Positions 33,024 through 41,364 of a stretch of DNA of 50,944 bases are shown in pieces; position 1 is the stretch's first letter, and each line of letters starts with the position of its first letter. Position numbers and translations under genes: made by a program. Source of the DNA: Candidatus Sysuiplasma superficiale (GTDB taxonomy: Archaea; Thermoplasmatota; Thermoplasmata; Sysuiplasmatales; Sysuiplasmataceae); assembly GCA_019720975.1 (NCBI GenBank), contig JAGVSJ010000013.1:1-50944 (forward strand). Direction: 5' to 3'. Below the pieces are notes generated by a model that saw nothing but the letters and a program-made list of their open reading frames with translations, did no database searches and had not been told where the DNA came from.

Positions 33024-34137
33024 CTATTCCAAGCCCCGCCCCGTCTGAAACATAATTCCTGCCCTCTTTCAGCACCAGTCCTCCACTAGTGATGTCCCTC
33101 GCAAGACTGGAGTATCCGTCAAGGTCCGCGTACTTCACATTACGCATACCCAGTGCAAGATGTGTTCCAGCCGTGACTGCGACCCTTGTCTCCACCATGC
33201 ATCCTATCATTACCGGCAGGCCTGCGGCTTCTGCTATTTCAATCACCTTCCTTCCTCTTGTTATTCCGCCCGCTTTCATGAGCTTCATGTTGATCATATC
33301 GGCTGCCTCACATCTCACAATCTTCATCGCGTCCTCCGGCCCGTATACTGCCTCATCCGCCATGACAGGTATGTCGCTGTGTTCCCTGACGAATTTAAGG
33401 CCCGCGATATCATGCGCAGGCGTCGGCTGCTCAAGGAATTCGATGTTGAACTTGTGTATGTCCGAAGAGAGTTCCACTGCTCTTTTGGCTGAATATGACT
33501 GATTGAAGTCCACATATATCGTGGCTCCATCCCCAGCAGTCTGCCTCGCCCTTTTCACACGCTCATAATCCTCCCTCAGTCCCTGGCCCAGCTTCACCTT
33601 TATTGCGGTCAGGCCGGCCTCGATAAATTCCTTCGTGTATTTCACAACCTCATCAGGATCCCCTATGTCAACAGTGAATGATGTCGGTATGCTGTCCCTG
33701 TATCCGCCCAGCAATTTGCAAAGCGGAAGACCCGCCCTCTTTCCTGCTATATCCCAGAGTGCTGTGTCAAGACCGCACTTTGCTGCATAGGAGCCATGGA
33801 TTGTCCTGTTCATCACCTCATATATTTTTTCTGTATCCGTTTCTTCCATACCCTTCAAACTTCCTGAGAGAAGCTTGAGCGCCTCCTGGATGGAGGCTGT
33901 TGTTTCACCTGTTATGAAGGGTGTTGGCACGGCTTCACCGATGCCTGTCAGTCCGTCATCAGTCGTAATTCTGACAATAAATCCTTCGTATGATTCTGTG
34001 CTTCCAAGTGCGATTCTGAATGACTTTACCATCGGTATCTCAATTTTTCTGAACTCCACTGAACGGATCATAGATGGTGGAGAGATACTAACTAAATCAA
34101 ATTTATCCATAGATGAATCCGCTTCTCTATCAGTCAT
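33007..34137 (-). CDS. L-Ala-D/L-Glu (dipeptide) epimerase
   Basis: An enolase-superfamily enzyme. The acid/base pair is Lys182 in K-V-K and Lys285 in M-K-L-M-K; the metal ligands are Asp210 (D-F-N-Q), Glu236 (L-E-Q-P) and Asp261 (A-D-E-A). The D-L-D at 338-340 is the D-x-D motif by which the dipeptide epimerases bind the substrate amino group, which sets it apart from other members of the superfamily. It would turn L-Ala-D-Glu from murein into L-Ala-L-Glu that peptidases can use. Methionines at residues 10 and 23 are alternative starts. Divergent from murQ, 23 bases apart. Confidence 0.9.
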   Translation of the reverse strand: MTDREADSSMDKFDLVSISPPSMIRSVEFRKIEIPMVKSFRIALGSTESYEGFIVRITTDDGLTGIGEAVPTPFITGETTASIQEALKLLSGSLKGMEETDTEKIYEVMNRTIHGSYAAKCGLDTALWDIAGKRAGLPLCKLLGGYRDSIPTSFTVDIGDPDEVVKYTKEFIEAGLTAIKVKLGQGLREDYERVKRARQTAGDGATIYVDFNQSYSAKRAVELSSDIHKFNIEFLEQPTPAHDIAGLKFVREHSDIPVMADEAVYGPEDAMKIVRCEAADMINMKLMKAGGITRGRKVIEIAEAAGLPVMIGCMVETRVAVTAGTHLALGMRNVKYADLDGYSSLARDITSGGLVLKEGRNYVSDGAGLGIDVTEQ

Positions 34138-34160
34138 CTTAATTTACCCGCCATGTATAG

Positions 34161-35042
34161 GTGGCAGACATGCCACGGCATGCTGGAGTGTCAGAAGATC
34201 TCGCAAAGCTTGATACCGAAAGGCCAAATCGTAAGACTGAGAATCTTAGCTCACTCACTGCAAGAATGATAATGGAGATCATCAATGATGAGGACAGCCG
34301 TGTCGCACCGGCAGTTAGGAAGGCGATACCCCGTATAACCATGGCAGCGGAGATTGCCGCACGGACATTTCTTTCGGGAGGGAGAATATTTTATGTGGGC
34401 GCCGGTACGAGCGGCCGCATTGCTTTCATTGATGCGTCCGAGCTTAAACCGACATTCGGAATCGGCCATAACAGATTCGTTGTGATAATGGCCGGTGGGA
34501 GGAGGGCGATGACTGCCGCAGTTGAGGGAGCAGAGGATGATACTTCGGTCCCGGTGAAAGAGCTGAAAAGTGCGGGCCTTTCGGCAGCTGATTTCCTGAT
34601 AGGTATCACAGCCTCAGGCCGTACGCCGTTCGTCCTGGCTGCTCTGAGATATGCTACCTCAGTCGGTTCACCTACTGCATGTGTAACCTGCAACAGCGGC
34701 ACGGAAGCCGAAAAGATTGCAAAAATTGCAATAGTGGTCAGCACCGGACCGGAGGTCATCACCGGGAGCACGAGAATGAAGGCCGGCACGGCACAGAAGA
34801 TGGTTCTCAATATGATAAGCACCTATGTCGGTATAAGAAGCGGGAGAGTAGAGGGTAACGCCATGGTGGGTATGCAGCCTACAAACCTGAAACTCAGGGA
34901 AAGGGCTGTCAGGATTGTCTGCAAGGAAACATCATGCACGGAGGCTGAAGCTCGGAAGGCGCTTGAATCCACAGGTTACAGAATCGACAGGGCAATAGCT
35001 GCCGTCATCGGTAGAGCAGGCACTTCGAAATCCTCTTTCTGA
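34161..35042 (+). CDS. murQ: N-acetylmuramic acid 6-phosphate etherase
   Basis: Cleaves the lactyl ether of MurNAc-6-phosphate to give GlcNAc-6-phosphate and D-lactate. Family marks: the SIS domain G-A-G-T-S-G-R (81-87), the catalytic Glu94 in D-A-S-E-L-K-P-T-F-G, and A-V-E-G-A-E-D-D. The 293-residue length is normal. The GTG at 34161 or the ATG at 34170 may be the start. Its 3' end overlaps the convergent namZ gene by 38 bases. MurQ is a bacterial enzyme whose substrate arises only from murein, so its presence in an archaeon is telling. Confidence 0.93.
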   Translation: MADMPRHAGVSEDLAKLDTERPNRKTENLSSLTARMIMEIINDEDSRVAPAVRKAIPRITMAAEIAARTFLSGGRIFYVGAGTSGRIAFIDASELKPTFGIGHNRFVVIMAGGRRAMTAAVEGAEDDTSVPVKELKSAGLSAADFLIGITASGRTPFVLAALRYATSVGSPTACVTCNSGTEAEKIAKIAIVVSTGPEVITGSTRMKAGTAQKMVLNMISTYVGIRSGRVEGNAMVGMQPTNLKLRERAVRIVCKETSCTEAEARKALESTGYRIDRAIAAVIGRAGTSKSSF

Positions 35043-36156
35043 ATGCTCTTGCGTCCCTGTTCCACTTCGCCACCCAATTTTGAGCATCACCTTCCCTTGC
35101 GATCCTGTCTATTCCCTTGACACCTGTTATGTATTCGGCCCAGAGGTGTCTACCGTTCTGCGTCCACTCAACGCCTTCCTGCCCCGAAAGGTACGAAAGC
35201 ATTCTGAGTGAGAGTCGGATCGGGTCGGCCTTCTCCCTATCTGTGACCATTATCTCAACACCTTCGCAGACTTCATTCTCAAATTTTGAATACCACGGCC
35301 TGAATCTTGTGTACCTCGCAATGAATCCTCTCACTCCTTCCACCGATGAGAGCAGATCATATCCGTCAAGCCATGGGGCGCCTATGAGCCTGAATGGCCT
35401 TGTCGTACCTCTCCCGACGCTCACGTTCAGACCTTCGAAGACCGCAAGTCCAGGATAGAGGAGTAGAGACTGGATGTCAGGAAGATTCGGGGATGGGGCC
35501 GCGAAGGGAAGTTGCGTGTCGTCCAGCCACATTCCTCTGCTCCAGTTCTTCATCCTGACCACTTCGAGGAAATCCATGCCTCCGGACCAGTAGTTTGCAA
35601 GCTCTCCTGGTGTCATGCCGTACTGAAGTGGAATGGCGTCAATCCCGACAAAGCTCAGCAACTCCTCGTCCAGCACAGGTCCGCGCACAGTATTCCCGTT
35701 GAGCGGATCCGGCCTGTCAAGAACAATGAGTTGCCTTGAAGCCAGGCGGCACGCTTTCACAGTGCTGTTCAATGTTGAAATGTAGGTGTAGAAGCGGACA
35801 CCGGCGTCCTGGATGTCATAAATGACTGCATCGACGTCATCAATGTCATCAGGAAGCAGTGTTTTCCTTTCACCGTACAGACTGACAACATCACATCCGA
35901 GCTGTCTGTCGAAATATCCGGTGACTTCCTCCCCTTCCTTTGCCACGCCGTACGGGCCATGCTCAGGCGAAAAAATCTTTGCAAGTCCGACACCGTATTT
36001 TTTCAGCAGGCGAGGCAGCCATCCCCATTTTCTGTCAAGACTGGTGTGGTTTGTAACAACTGCGACCCTCTTCCCTCTTAAAACACTGAAACCATTCCGC
36101 TCCTCAGCGTCAAGACCTGTAAGAACCTGTTTCGTATTCACCATCAGATAGACCAT
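35005..36156 (-). CDS. namZ: DUF1343 exo-beta-N-acetylmuramidase
   Basis: NamZ removes MurNAc from the non-reducing end of murein chains. The family segments are clear: T-N-H-T-S, F-S-P-E-H-G (Glu65-His66), D-I-Q-D-A-G-V-R-F-Y-T-Y, L-D-R-P-D-P-L-N-G, Q-Y-G-M-T-P-G-E-L-A and F-E-G-L-N-V-S-V-G-R-G-T. There is no signal peptide, unlike secreted bacterial forms, so it would act on imported fragments. A second ATG lies 12 bases downstream of the one used. In B. subtilis namZ sits with murQ and amiE, as here. Confidence 0.92.
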   Translation of the reverse strand: MVYLMVNTKQVLTGLDAEERNGFSVLRGKRVAVVTNHTSLDRKWGWLPRLLKKYGVGLAKIFSPEHGPYGVAKEGEEVTGYFDRQLGCDVVSLYGERKTLLPDDIDDVDAVIYDIQDAGVRFYTYISTLNSTVKACRLASRQLIVLDRPDPLNGNTVRGPVLDEELLSFVGIDAIPLQYGMTPGELANYWSGGMDFLEVVRMKNWSRGMWLDDTQLPFAAPSPNLPDIQSLLLYPGLAVFEGLNVSVGRGTTRPFRLIGAPWLDGYDLLSSVEGVRGFIARYTRFRPWYSKFENEVCEGVEIMVTDREKADPIRLSLRMLSYLSGQEGVEWTQNGRHLWAEYITGVKGIDRIAREGDAQNWVAKWNRDARAFRKRISKCLLYR

Positions 36157-36246
36157 GATGGATGAGGACTATTTTGTTCCATCGCAATCTGCAAATCGGT
36201 TGATTTAATAAGCACTGCAGCTTTTTGCTGATTGGGGTAACTGAAA

Positions 36247-37356
36247 TTGAATGTACTCTCCATTGTTTCGGGCACATCCACCGATGGCCTCTCATGGTCC
36301 TGTGTCGATGTAGACGAAACTTCCGGAAGTATAGGCTTTGAAGTGCTGCAGAAGGGCAATAGAGGGTTCAGCCGTGAACTTAAATCACTCCTGCTCCGCA
36401 TCACCAACCAGGGCAATGCCTCGCTTGCCGACATTGACAGGGCTCACTGGCTCCTGGGGAGAACGCTGCTGTCTGTTCCGCCGCTCCTTCGACACAGCGT
36501 GGATATGGCAGTCTTTTCAGGGCACACACTCCATCACGTGGAGCAGGCAGGACGTTCCGGTCTTGGCACATTCCAGATCGGAGCTGTGGAACCGCTTGCG
36601 TTGAAACTGGGAAAACCGGTTGTTACCGACATGAGGTACACAGACGTTGCGGCTGGAGGAATGGGTGCACCACTAGTCCCCGCGGCCGACAGCATCATGT
36701 TCCCTGAAGGCGCTGTAGTGCTGAACATCGGCGGTATATCGAACATCACGCTGATCGACAGGGAAGTCACCGGATTCGACTGTGGTCCTGGAAATATGCT
36801 CATCGATGGAGCGATGAAGATACTCTACGGCAGATCGATGGATAGGAACGGGACTGTTGCGAAGAGCGGCACTGTGAATCAGCATCTCCTTTCATTTCTG
36901 ATGAGGGATGAGTTTGTGAACTCCCGTCCGCCAAAGTCGACCGGAAGGGAGAGATATTCGGTCGCATACCTCAATTCTATCCTGACCAAGGCAAGGAAAT
37001 ATGGAATGACACGCAGGGACATCATAGCAACGCTCTCAGCGTTCACTTCGGACAGCATACTATCAAATATTGTTCGTTTTGCAGGAGGAAGGGAAACACT
37101 GATCGTGGCAGGCGGAGGTGCTTACAACAGCTATATCTTGGAGAGACTTCGTTCGGGCTTCAGAGGCAGCGTCATGACATCATCAGCATACGGCGTAGAT
37201 CCCGATACTAGGGAAGCCGTGGCATTTGCAATTCTCTGCTATCTCTCTGTCAATCTGAAGCCTGCAAACAGTAGAGCAACAGGTGCAAAGACGCTCCTTC
37301 CACTGGGCAGGATCACACTGTATGGCTTTTCGCGTAAACCTGCGGTATGCCTCTGA
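36247..37356 (+). CDS. anmK: Anhydro-N-acetylmuramic acid kinase
   Basis: AnmK opens the anhydro ring of anhydro-MurNAc and phosphorylates it to MurNAc-6-phosphate, the MurQ substrate. Motifs: G-T-S-T-D-G (9-14), G-A-P-L-V-P, N-I-G-G-I-S-N-I-T and F-D-C-G-P-G-N-M-L-I-D with the catalytic aspartate, and D-R-N-G-T-V-A. The 369-residue length is normal. It starts at a TTG behind a GGGG run, divergent from namZ. Anhydro sugars come from lytic transglycosylases, none of which is seen in this window. Confidence 0.92.
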   Translation: MNVLSIVSGTSTDGLSWSCVDVDETSGSIGFEVLQKGNRGFSRELKSLLLRITNQGNASLADIDRAHWLLGRTLLSVPPLLRHSVDMAVFSGHTLHHVEQAGRSGLGTFQIGAVEPLALKLGKPVVTDMRYTDVAAGGMGAPLVPAADSIMFPEGAVVLNIGGISNITLIDREVTGFDCGPGNMLIDGAMKILYGRSMDRNGTVAKSGTVNQHLLSFLMRDEFVNSRPPKSTGRERYSVAYLNSILTKARKYGMTRRDIIATLSAFTSDSILSNIVRFAGGRETLIVAGGGAYNSYILERLRSGFRGSVMTSSAYGVDPDTREAVAFAILCYLSVNLKPANSRATGAKTLLPLGRITLYGFSRKPAVCL

Positions 37357-37409
37357 ATCCGTTCCTGTGCTGGCCGGGAGGTTGCCGGAACAGCCGCAAC
37401 ACTGTCATT

Positions 37410-40400
37410 CTATGCCTTGAGCAATTCCTTCAGCCCCAGGCACTTTTCGACAAACAATCTGCAGTCCAGCCTGTTGAATATTGTGAGGGCTTCATTAAGT
37501 GCGCTGTCACTCTTCTCCCTCTCCCCTTTCTTCTGGTACATCAGAGCAAGACCGTAAGAGCACACGGCGTAATCAAGTATCAGCTCCCTGCTCCTGAATA
37601 TTTCAGCTGACTTCCTGAGAAGTGCAATTGCTTTTGTGAGATCGCCGAAGTATTCCTCGAATGTGGAGAGCGCCAGACTGTGATATGCTTGAATCCAATG
37701 CTCGCTGAACAGGGACGAAAGCTCCTCAAGTTCGGAGAGGTATCTTAGAGCCGCTTCTCTATTGCCAGTAAGGACATTAATTCTGACAAGGAAATACGTC
37801 AGGATTACCCTGCCTGTGAATATTTCTGGTATCAGGTCCACGTTTCTGATTCTCTCCAAGGCTTTTCCAGCAACAACAGACGCCTGATTGAGCTTTCCCT
37901 CTTCAATAAGTATGCGAACAAGAATTGGAAGTACAAAACTCACAAATTGCAGCGATCTTGCTTCCGACATGCCGGTGAGCTCATCAGCATGTGCTGCACC
38001 GTTGCCCCTGAAGTAATCCATTGTCGCGTTTATCACTTCCACCACTATTGCAACGTGCCTATCTTCTTCAGTCTCCTTTAGACGTTCCCTCTCCATTTCG
38101 AACGCAATCACATCCCAGTCACCACGCTGCAACGGCACCATAAAAAGATATTCCGACATGATCAGTTTTCTCAAATGCCTCTGAAGAAGATTCCTGTCAA
38201 CTGAAAGTCCCTTACTGAATTTCTCGTCTGCCGACCTTACGTCCTGTTTTAGCAAGAAATACTGGTTTGCAAGAACGTCAAAGAAGGTAACGGCCCATCC
38301 AGCAGCGATAACCCTGTCCGGGTTGGAACTGAATATCCTTCCAACCTCTTCCTCCTCCTTTGCCAGTATTTCAAAGAAAGTGTCCATATCCTTCTGATTT
38401 CTTATGGGTGTTATCATCATAGAGAAATAACGGCTGAAAGTGTAGTACGGATCAGGCGCAAGGTTATTGTCCCTGTAATAGGAGAAAATATCTTCAAGAT
38501 GCTCTCTTGCAGTCTCAAGCTGCGAATCGTACCAGTAGTAGGCTGCAATGTAATACTTCAGCATTGCGTAACTGCCCCTCAGTGCCTGGGAAGACTCGTT
38601 TTTCTCGACAAATTTCACTGTCCTCTCCAGAATTTCCTTCACTCTTCCTGTCGCAGTGGAGGAGCCGGCCGGTCCAGTCATCGTCATCATTACATGCAGA
38701 CACTCCGATTCCTCCTCGACAAGTCCAAACTCGTTGAATATTCTGAATGCTCTGTCAGCGTAAATGTAGGCATTTGCGCCAGTATAGCTGAGATTCCTTG
38801 CATACTTGAGCAGCAGTTTCCCCTTCTCAATCATTACCTCCCTGTCTGTTGAATTCTTGTGTAAATGGTCCATCAGCTCAAGTGCCTGATGGTATTCGTC
38901 TGACGCCCTCTGAAATTCGTAAGAAGAAGCCCAAAGATCTCCAAGCCTTATCCTGTATTTCAGTGCATTCCTGATATCTCCCCCTTCAAGGTAGTGATGT
39001 GCCAGATCGCCGAAATATTCACTATCTTTATCGCCGTACCTTGCCTCAATTATCTGCCCAACTTTCAGGTGCATCCGTCTTTTTCTGAGAAGACTGAGAT
39101 CATCATAGAAAAAAGCGTATATCTGAGGATTCGTGAATAGAAGTCTGAAATTGCCGGGTGTCGTCCTCCTTTCGGAAAGTATCTTCTTTTTTATCAATTT
39201 TTCAAGCGTGTCAAGGAACCTTTCGCTTCCGTCCCCAACAAGCTCTGATAGTATGTCGATATCAAATTCCTGCCCTATGATGGATGCGTGCTCAAGTATC
39301 ATGATGCTGAAATCGTCAAGACCAGCCAGCCTCTCCTTGATCAGTCCCTTGAGCGAGGAAGGAACGCCAAGCTCGCTTATGGGCTTTCTGTCCCAGCTTC
39401 CGCTTTCGCTCTTGAATATCAGTTTCTTGTCTATAAGTAGCTTCAGGACTTCCTCGATGTAAAGCGGGTTTCCGTCTGTCTTTGAATAAACGAAATCAAC
39501 AAATTGTGATGTGACGTTTTCCTTCTTTTCAGAAAGGAACTCAACAATAAAATCTGTAGTTCTCTCTCTGTCCAGATTGTGCAACCTGATGAATGTTACA
39601 CTCCGGTTGGAATAGAGTTTTTCAAGTATTGATGACGGTGCGTCCTCATCAGGTACCCCTACTGTCAGGACGAGGAGGAGGGGCATCCTCTCGACAAATT
39701 CAAGAAGTGTGTGCAGTACGTTCACTGTCCCCTGATCGGCGAACTGCAGATCCTCGAAGATTACTGCCAGTGGTGCTTCGGCCGACATGTTCTTCATTAT
39801 ATCGACGATACCGTCGTGGAACCGCGACCTTGAGACATCCTGATCCATCCCCGGCAGTTCGTTCACAGGTCCAACTTTAGTTGCGATTTCGGGCAACAGT
39901 TTTACGGCAACGTCGGCGTAATTGCCGCATATCTTGTAAATAAGCTGCGGTGGCGCCATGTAGAGATAGCCTCTCATTAGCTCAGTGAAAAAGTAGAGAG
40001 GACTTGATGTCCTGTTATCCCTTCCCTTCACGGTGATTGTCTTAAACCCCCTGAGCATTGCGTAATCCCTGATATCATCAGCGAGTCGTGATTTACCCTG
40101 TCCTGTTTCTCCGATTATCGCAACGGTCCTGCCATCTCCCAGCTTGGCAATGTCTGCTAGATTCCTGATTGTCGATATCTCTTCATCCAGTCCGATCAGG
40201 CCGCCCGTTTTTCTTGAAATGAGCGAGGAAGTTCCTGCATCATTCCCACTATCTCCGTTTGCAATTGTGCCCTTCCCTGCGTTCTTTTCAGATCTCGCGA
40301 GTTCGTTCAATGTTTGCAGGAGCTTTCCCGCGCTCTGAAACCTGTCATCCGGATTCTTCCTGAGGAGCTTCATTATTACAGAGTCGAGTGACTGGGGGAT

Positions 40401-41123
40401 GCTGTTGTTTATCTTTGAAGGAGCAACAGGTATATCGTGTATGTGGCTGTATATCAGCTTCAGGCTCTCCTTTGAGGCAAAGGGCGGCTGTCCTGTCGCC
40501 ATCTGGTAAATCACGCATCCGAGTGAATAGAGGTCGGATCTGGCATCTGCATCCCTACCCAGTGCTGTCTCAGGCGACAGGTAAGCGGGAGTGCCCACAA
40601 TAGTCCCTGCGTGTGTGAGTGTGGGGCTGTCTATAGATTTTGCAAGCCCAAAATCCATAAGTTTTGGTACGCCTTCTGCAGATATCATCACGTTTTCAGG
40701 TTTTATATCCCGATGAAGAACTCCATGGTCATGTGCGTATTCCAGAGCGGAGGCAAGCGCCATGCTCACCCTGAGAACCTCTGTGAGTGGCATGCCATTT
40801 CTGTAATTCGATATGTAACTGTCAAGACGCTGTCCTTCTACATACTCGACGACCATGTAGAATTTTCCATCATCGCGCAGCATATCGTAAATGGACATAA
40901 TGTTGGGATGAGACAGTCTTGCTGTCGTCTTGGCTTCCCTCATGATTCTGGAGTAGGATTCTGTATCAAGCGCATCCCCTTTTATGAGTTTTAGCGCAAC
41001 TAGGCGTCCAAGGTTGTTATCCATACACTTGAAAACTATGCCCTTTCCGCCCTCTCCCAGTTTTTTTATGACGGTGTACCTGCCGTTGTTCAGCGTATTC
41101 GGTGAATTGTAATCAGCACCCAT
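37410..41123 (-). CDS. Ser/Thr protein kinase-ATPase-TPR fusion protein
   Basis: A 1237-residue soluble regulator. Domains in order (numbered from the frame start 12 residues upstream): a bacterial-type Hanks kinase (about 28-290) with lysine in V-A-L-K, catalytic H-R-D-I-K-P-E-N, D-F-G and S-P-E; a short linker; an AAA_16/STAND ATPase with Walker A G-E-T-G-Q-G-K-S (about 350-357) and a hydrophobic-acidic Walker B (V-I-F-E-D-L); then about 500 residues of helical, TPR-like repeats to the end. Such fusions are known from myxobacteria and cyanobacteria and rarely from archaea. All kinase catalytic residues look intact. The ATG at 41123 has GGAGGG upstream. Placement between anmK and the lactate dehydrogenase may mean that it controls the pathway, but this is speculative. 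Confidence 0.88.
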   Translation of the reverse strand: MGADYNSPNTLNNGRYTVIKKLGEGGKGIVFKCMDNNLGRLVALKLIKGDALDTESYSRIMREAKTTARLSHPNIMSIYDMLRDDGKFYMVVEYVEGQRLDSYISNYRNGMPLTEVLRVSMALASALEYAHDHGVLHRDIKPENVMISAEGVPKLMDFGLAKSIDSPTLTHAGTIVGTPAYLSPETALGRDADARSDLYSLGCVIYQMATGQPPFASKESLKLIYSHIHDIPVAPSKINNSIPQSLDSVIMKLLRKNPDDRFQSAGKLLQTLNELARSEKNAGKGTIANGDSGNDAGTSSLISRKTGGLIGLDEEISTIRNLADIAKLGDGRTVAIIGETGQGKSRLADDIRDYAMLRGFKTITVKGRDNRTSSPLYFFTELMRGYLYMAPPQLIYKICGNYADVAVKLLPEIATKVGPVNELPGMDQDVSRSRFHDGIVDIMKNMSAEAPLAVIFEDLQFADQGTVNVLHTLLEFVERMPLLLVLTVGVPDEDAPSSILEKLYSNRSVTFIRLHNLDRERTTDFIVEFLSEKKENVTSQFVDFVYSKTDGNPLYIEEVLKLLIDKKLIFKSESGSWDRKPISELGVPSSLKGLIKERLAGLDDFSIMILEHASIIGQEFDIDILSELVGDGSERFLDTLEKLIKKKILSERRTTPGNFRLLFTNPQIYAFFYDDLSLLRKRRMHLKVGQIIEARYGDKDSEYFGDLAHHYLEGGDIRNALKYRIRLGDLWASSYEFQRASDEYHQALELMDHLHKNSTDREVMIEKGKLLLKYARNLSYTGANAYIYADRAFRIFNEFGLVEEESECLHVMMTMTGPAGSSTATGRVKEILERTVKFVEKNESSQALRGSYAMLKYYIAAYYWYDSQLETAREHLEDIFSYYRDNNLAPDPYYTFSRYFSMMITPIRNQKDMDTFFEILAKEEEEVGRIFSSNPDRVIAAGWAVTFFDVLANQYFLLKQDVRSADEKFSKGLSVDRNLLQRHLRKLIMSEYLFMVPLQRGDWDVIAFEMERERLKETEEDRHVAIVVEVINATMDYFRGNGAAHADELTGMSEARSLQFVSFVLPILVRILIEEGKLNQASVVAGKALERIRNVDLIPEIFTGRVILTYFLVRINVLTGNREAALRYLSELEELSSLFSEHWIQAYHSLALSTFEEYFGDLTKAIALLRKSAEIFRSRELILDYAVCSYGLALMYQKKGEREKSDSALNEALTIFNRLDCRLFVEKCLGLKELLKA

Positions 41124-41330
41124 GACGCTCAAACCCTCCTCATTTCCAAATAAAGGCAAAATTCAAATGATCACATCTTTAATAAATATTGTTAAATTTC
41201 GTTACACGTTTACAGTGAGCACAGGTGGGAGTGAAACGAGCTTAGAGTTCAACGTTCCACATTTCCCATCCGAACCCTCAGTCAGTGCTTTCGCGGATTC
41301 AATGCACCGATTCATAATTCACAATACTGA

Positions 41331-41340
41331 ATTATATTTT
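41331..41340 (+). promoter_or_regulatory. TATA box of the glcD-glcF operon
   Basis: ATTATATTTT is centred about 29 bases before the ATG at 41365, as expected for a leaderless archaeal transcript. This supports the shorter glcD start. Confidence 0.5.
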
Positions 41341-41364
41341 GATGTCTTTCCACCATGTGGAATC

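Noticed and set aside
41122-41364. 81-residue N-terminal extension of the GlcD-like frame
   Set aside because: It includes the divergent promoter region and the TATA box for the ATG at 41365, and GlcD proteins do not have such an extension.
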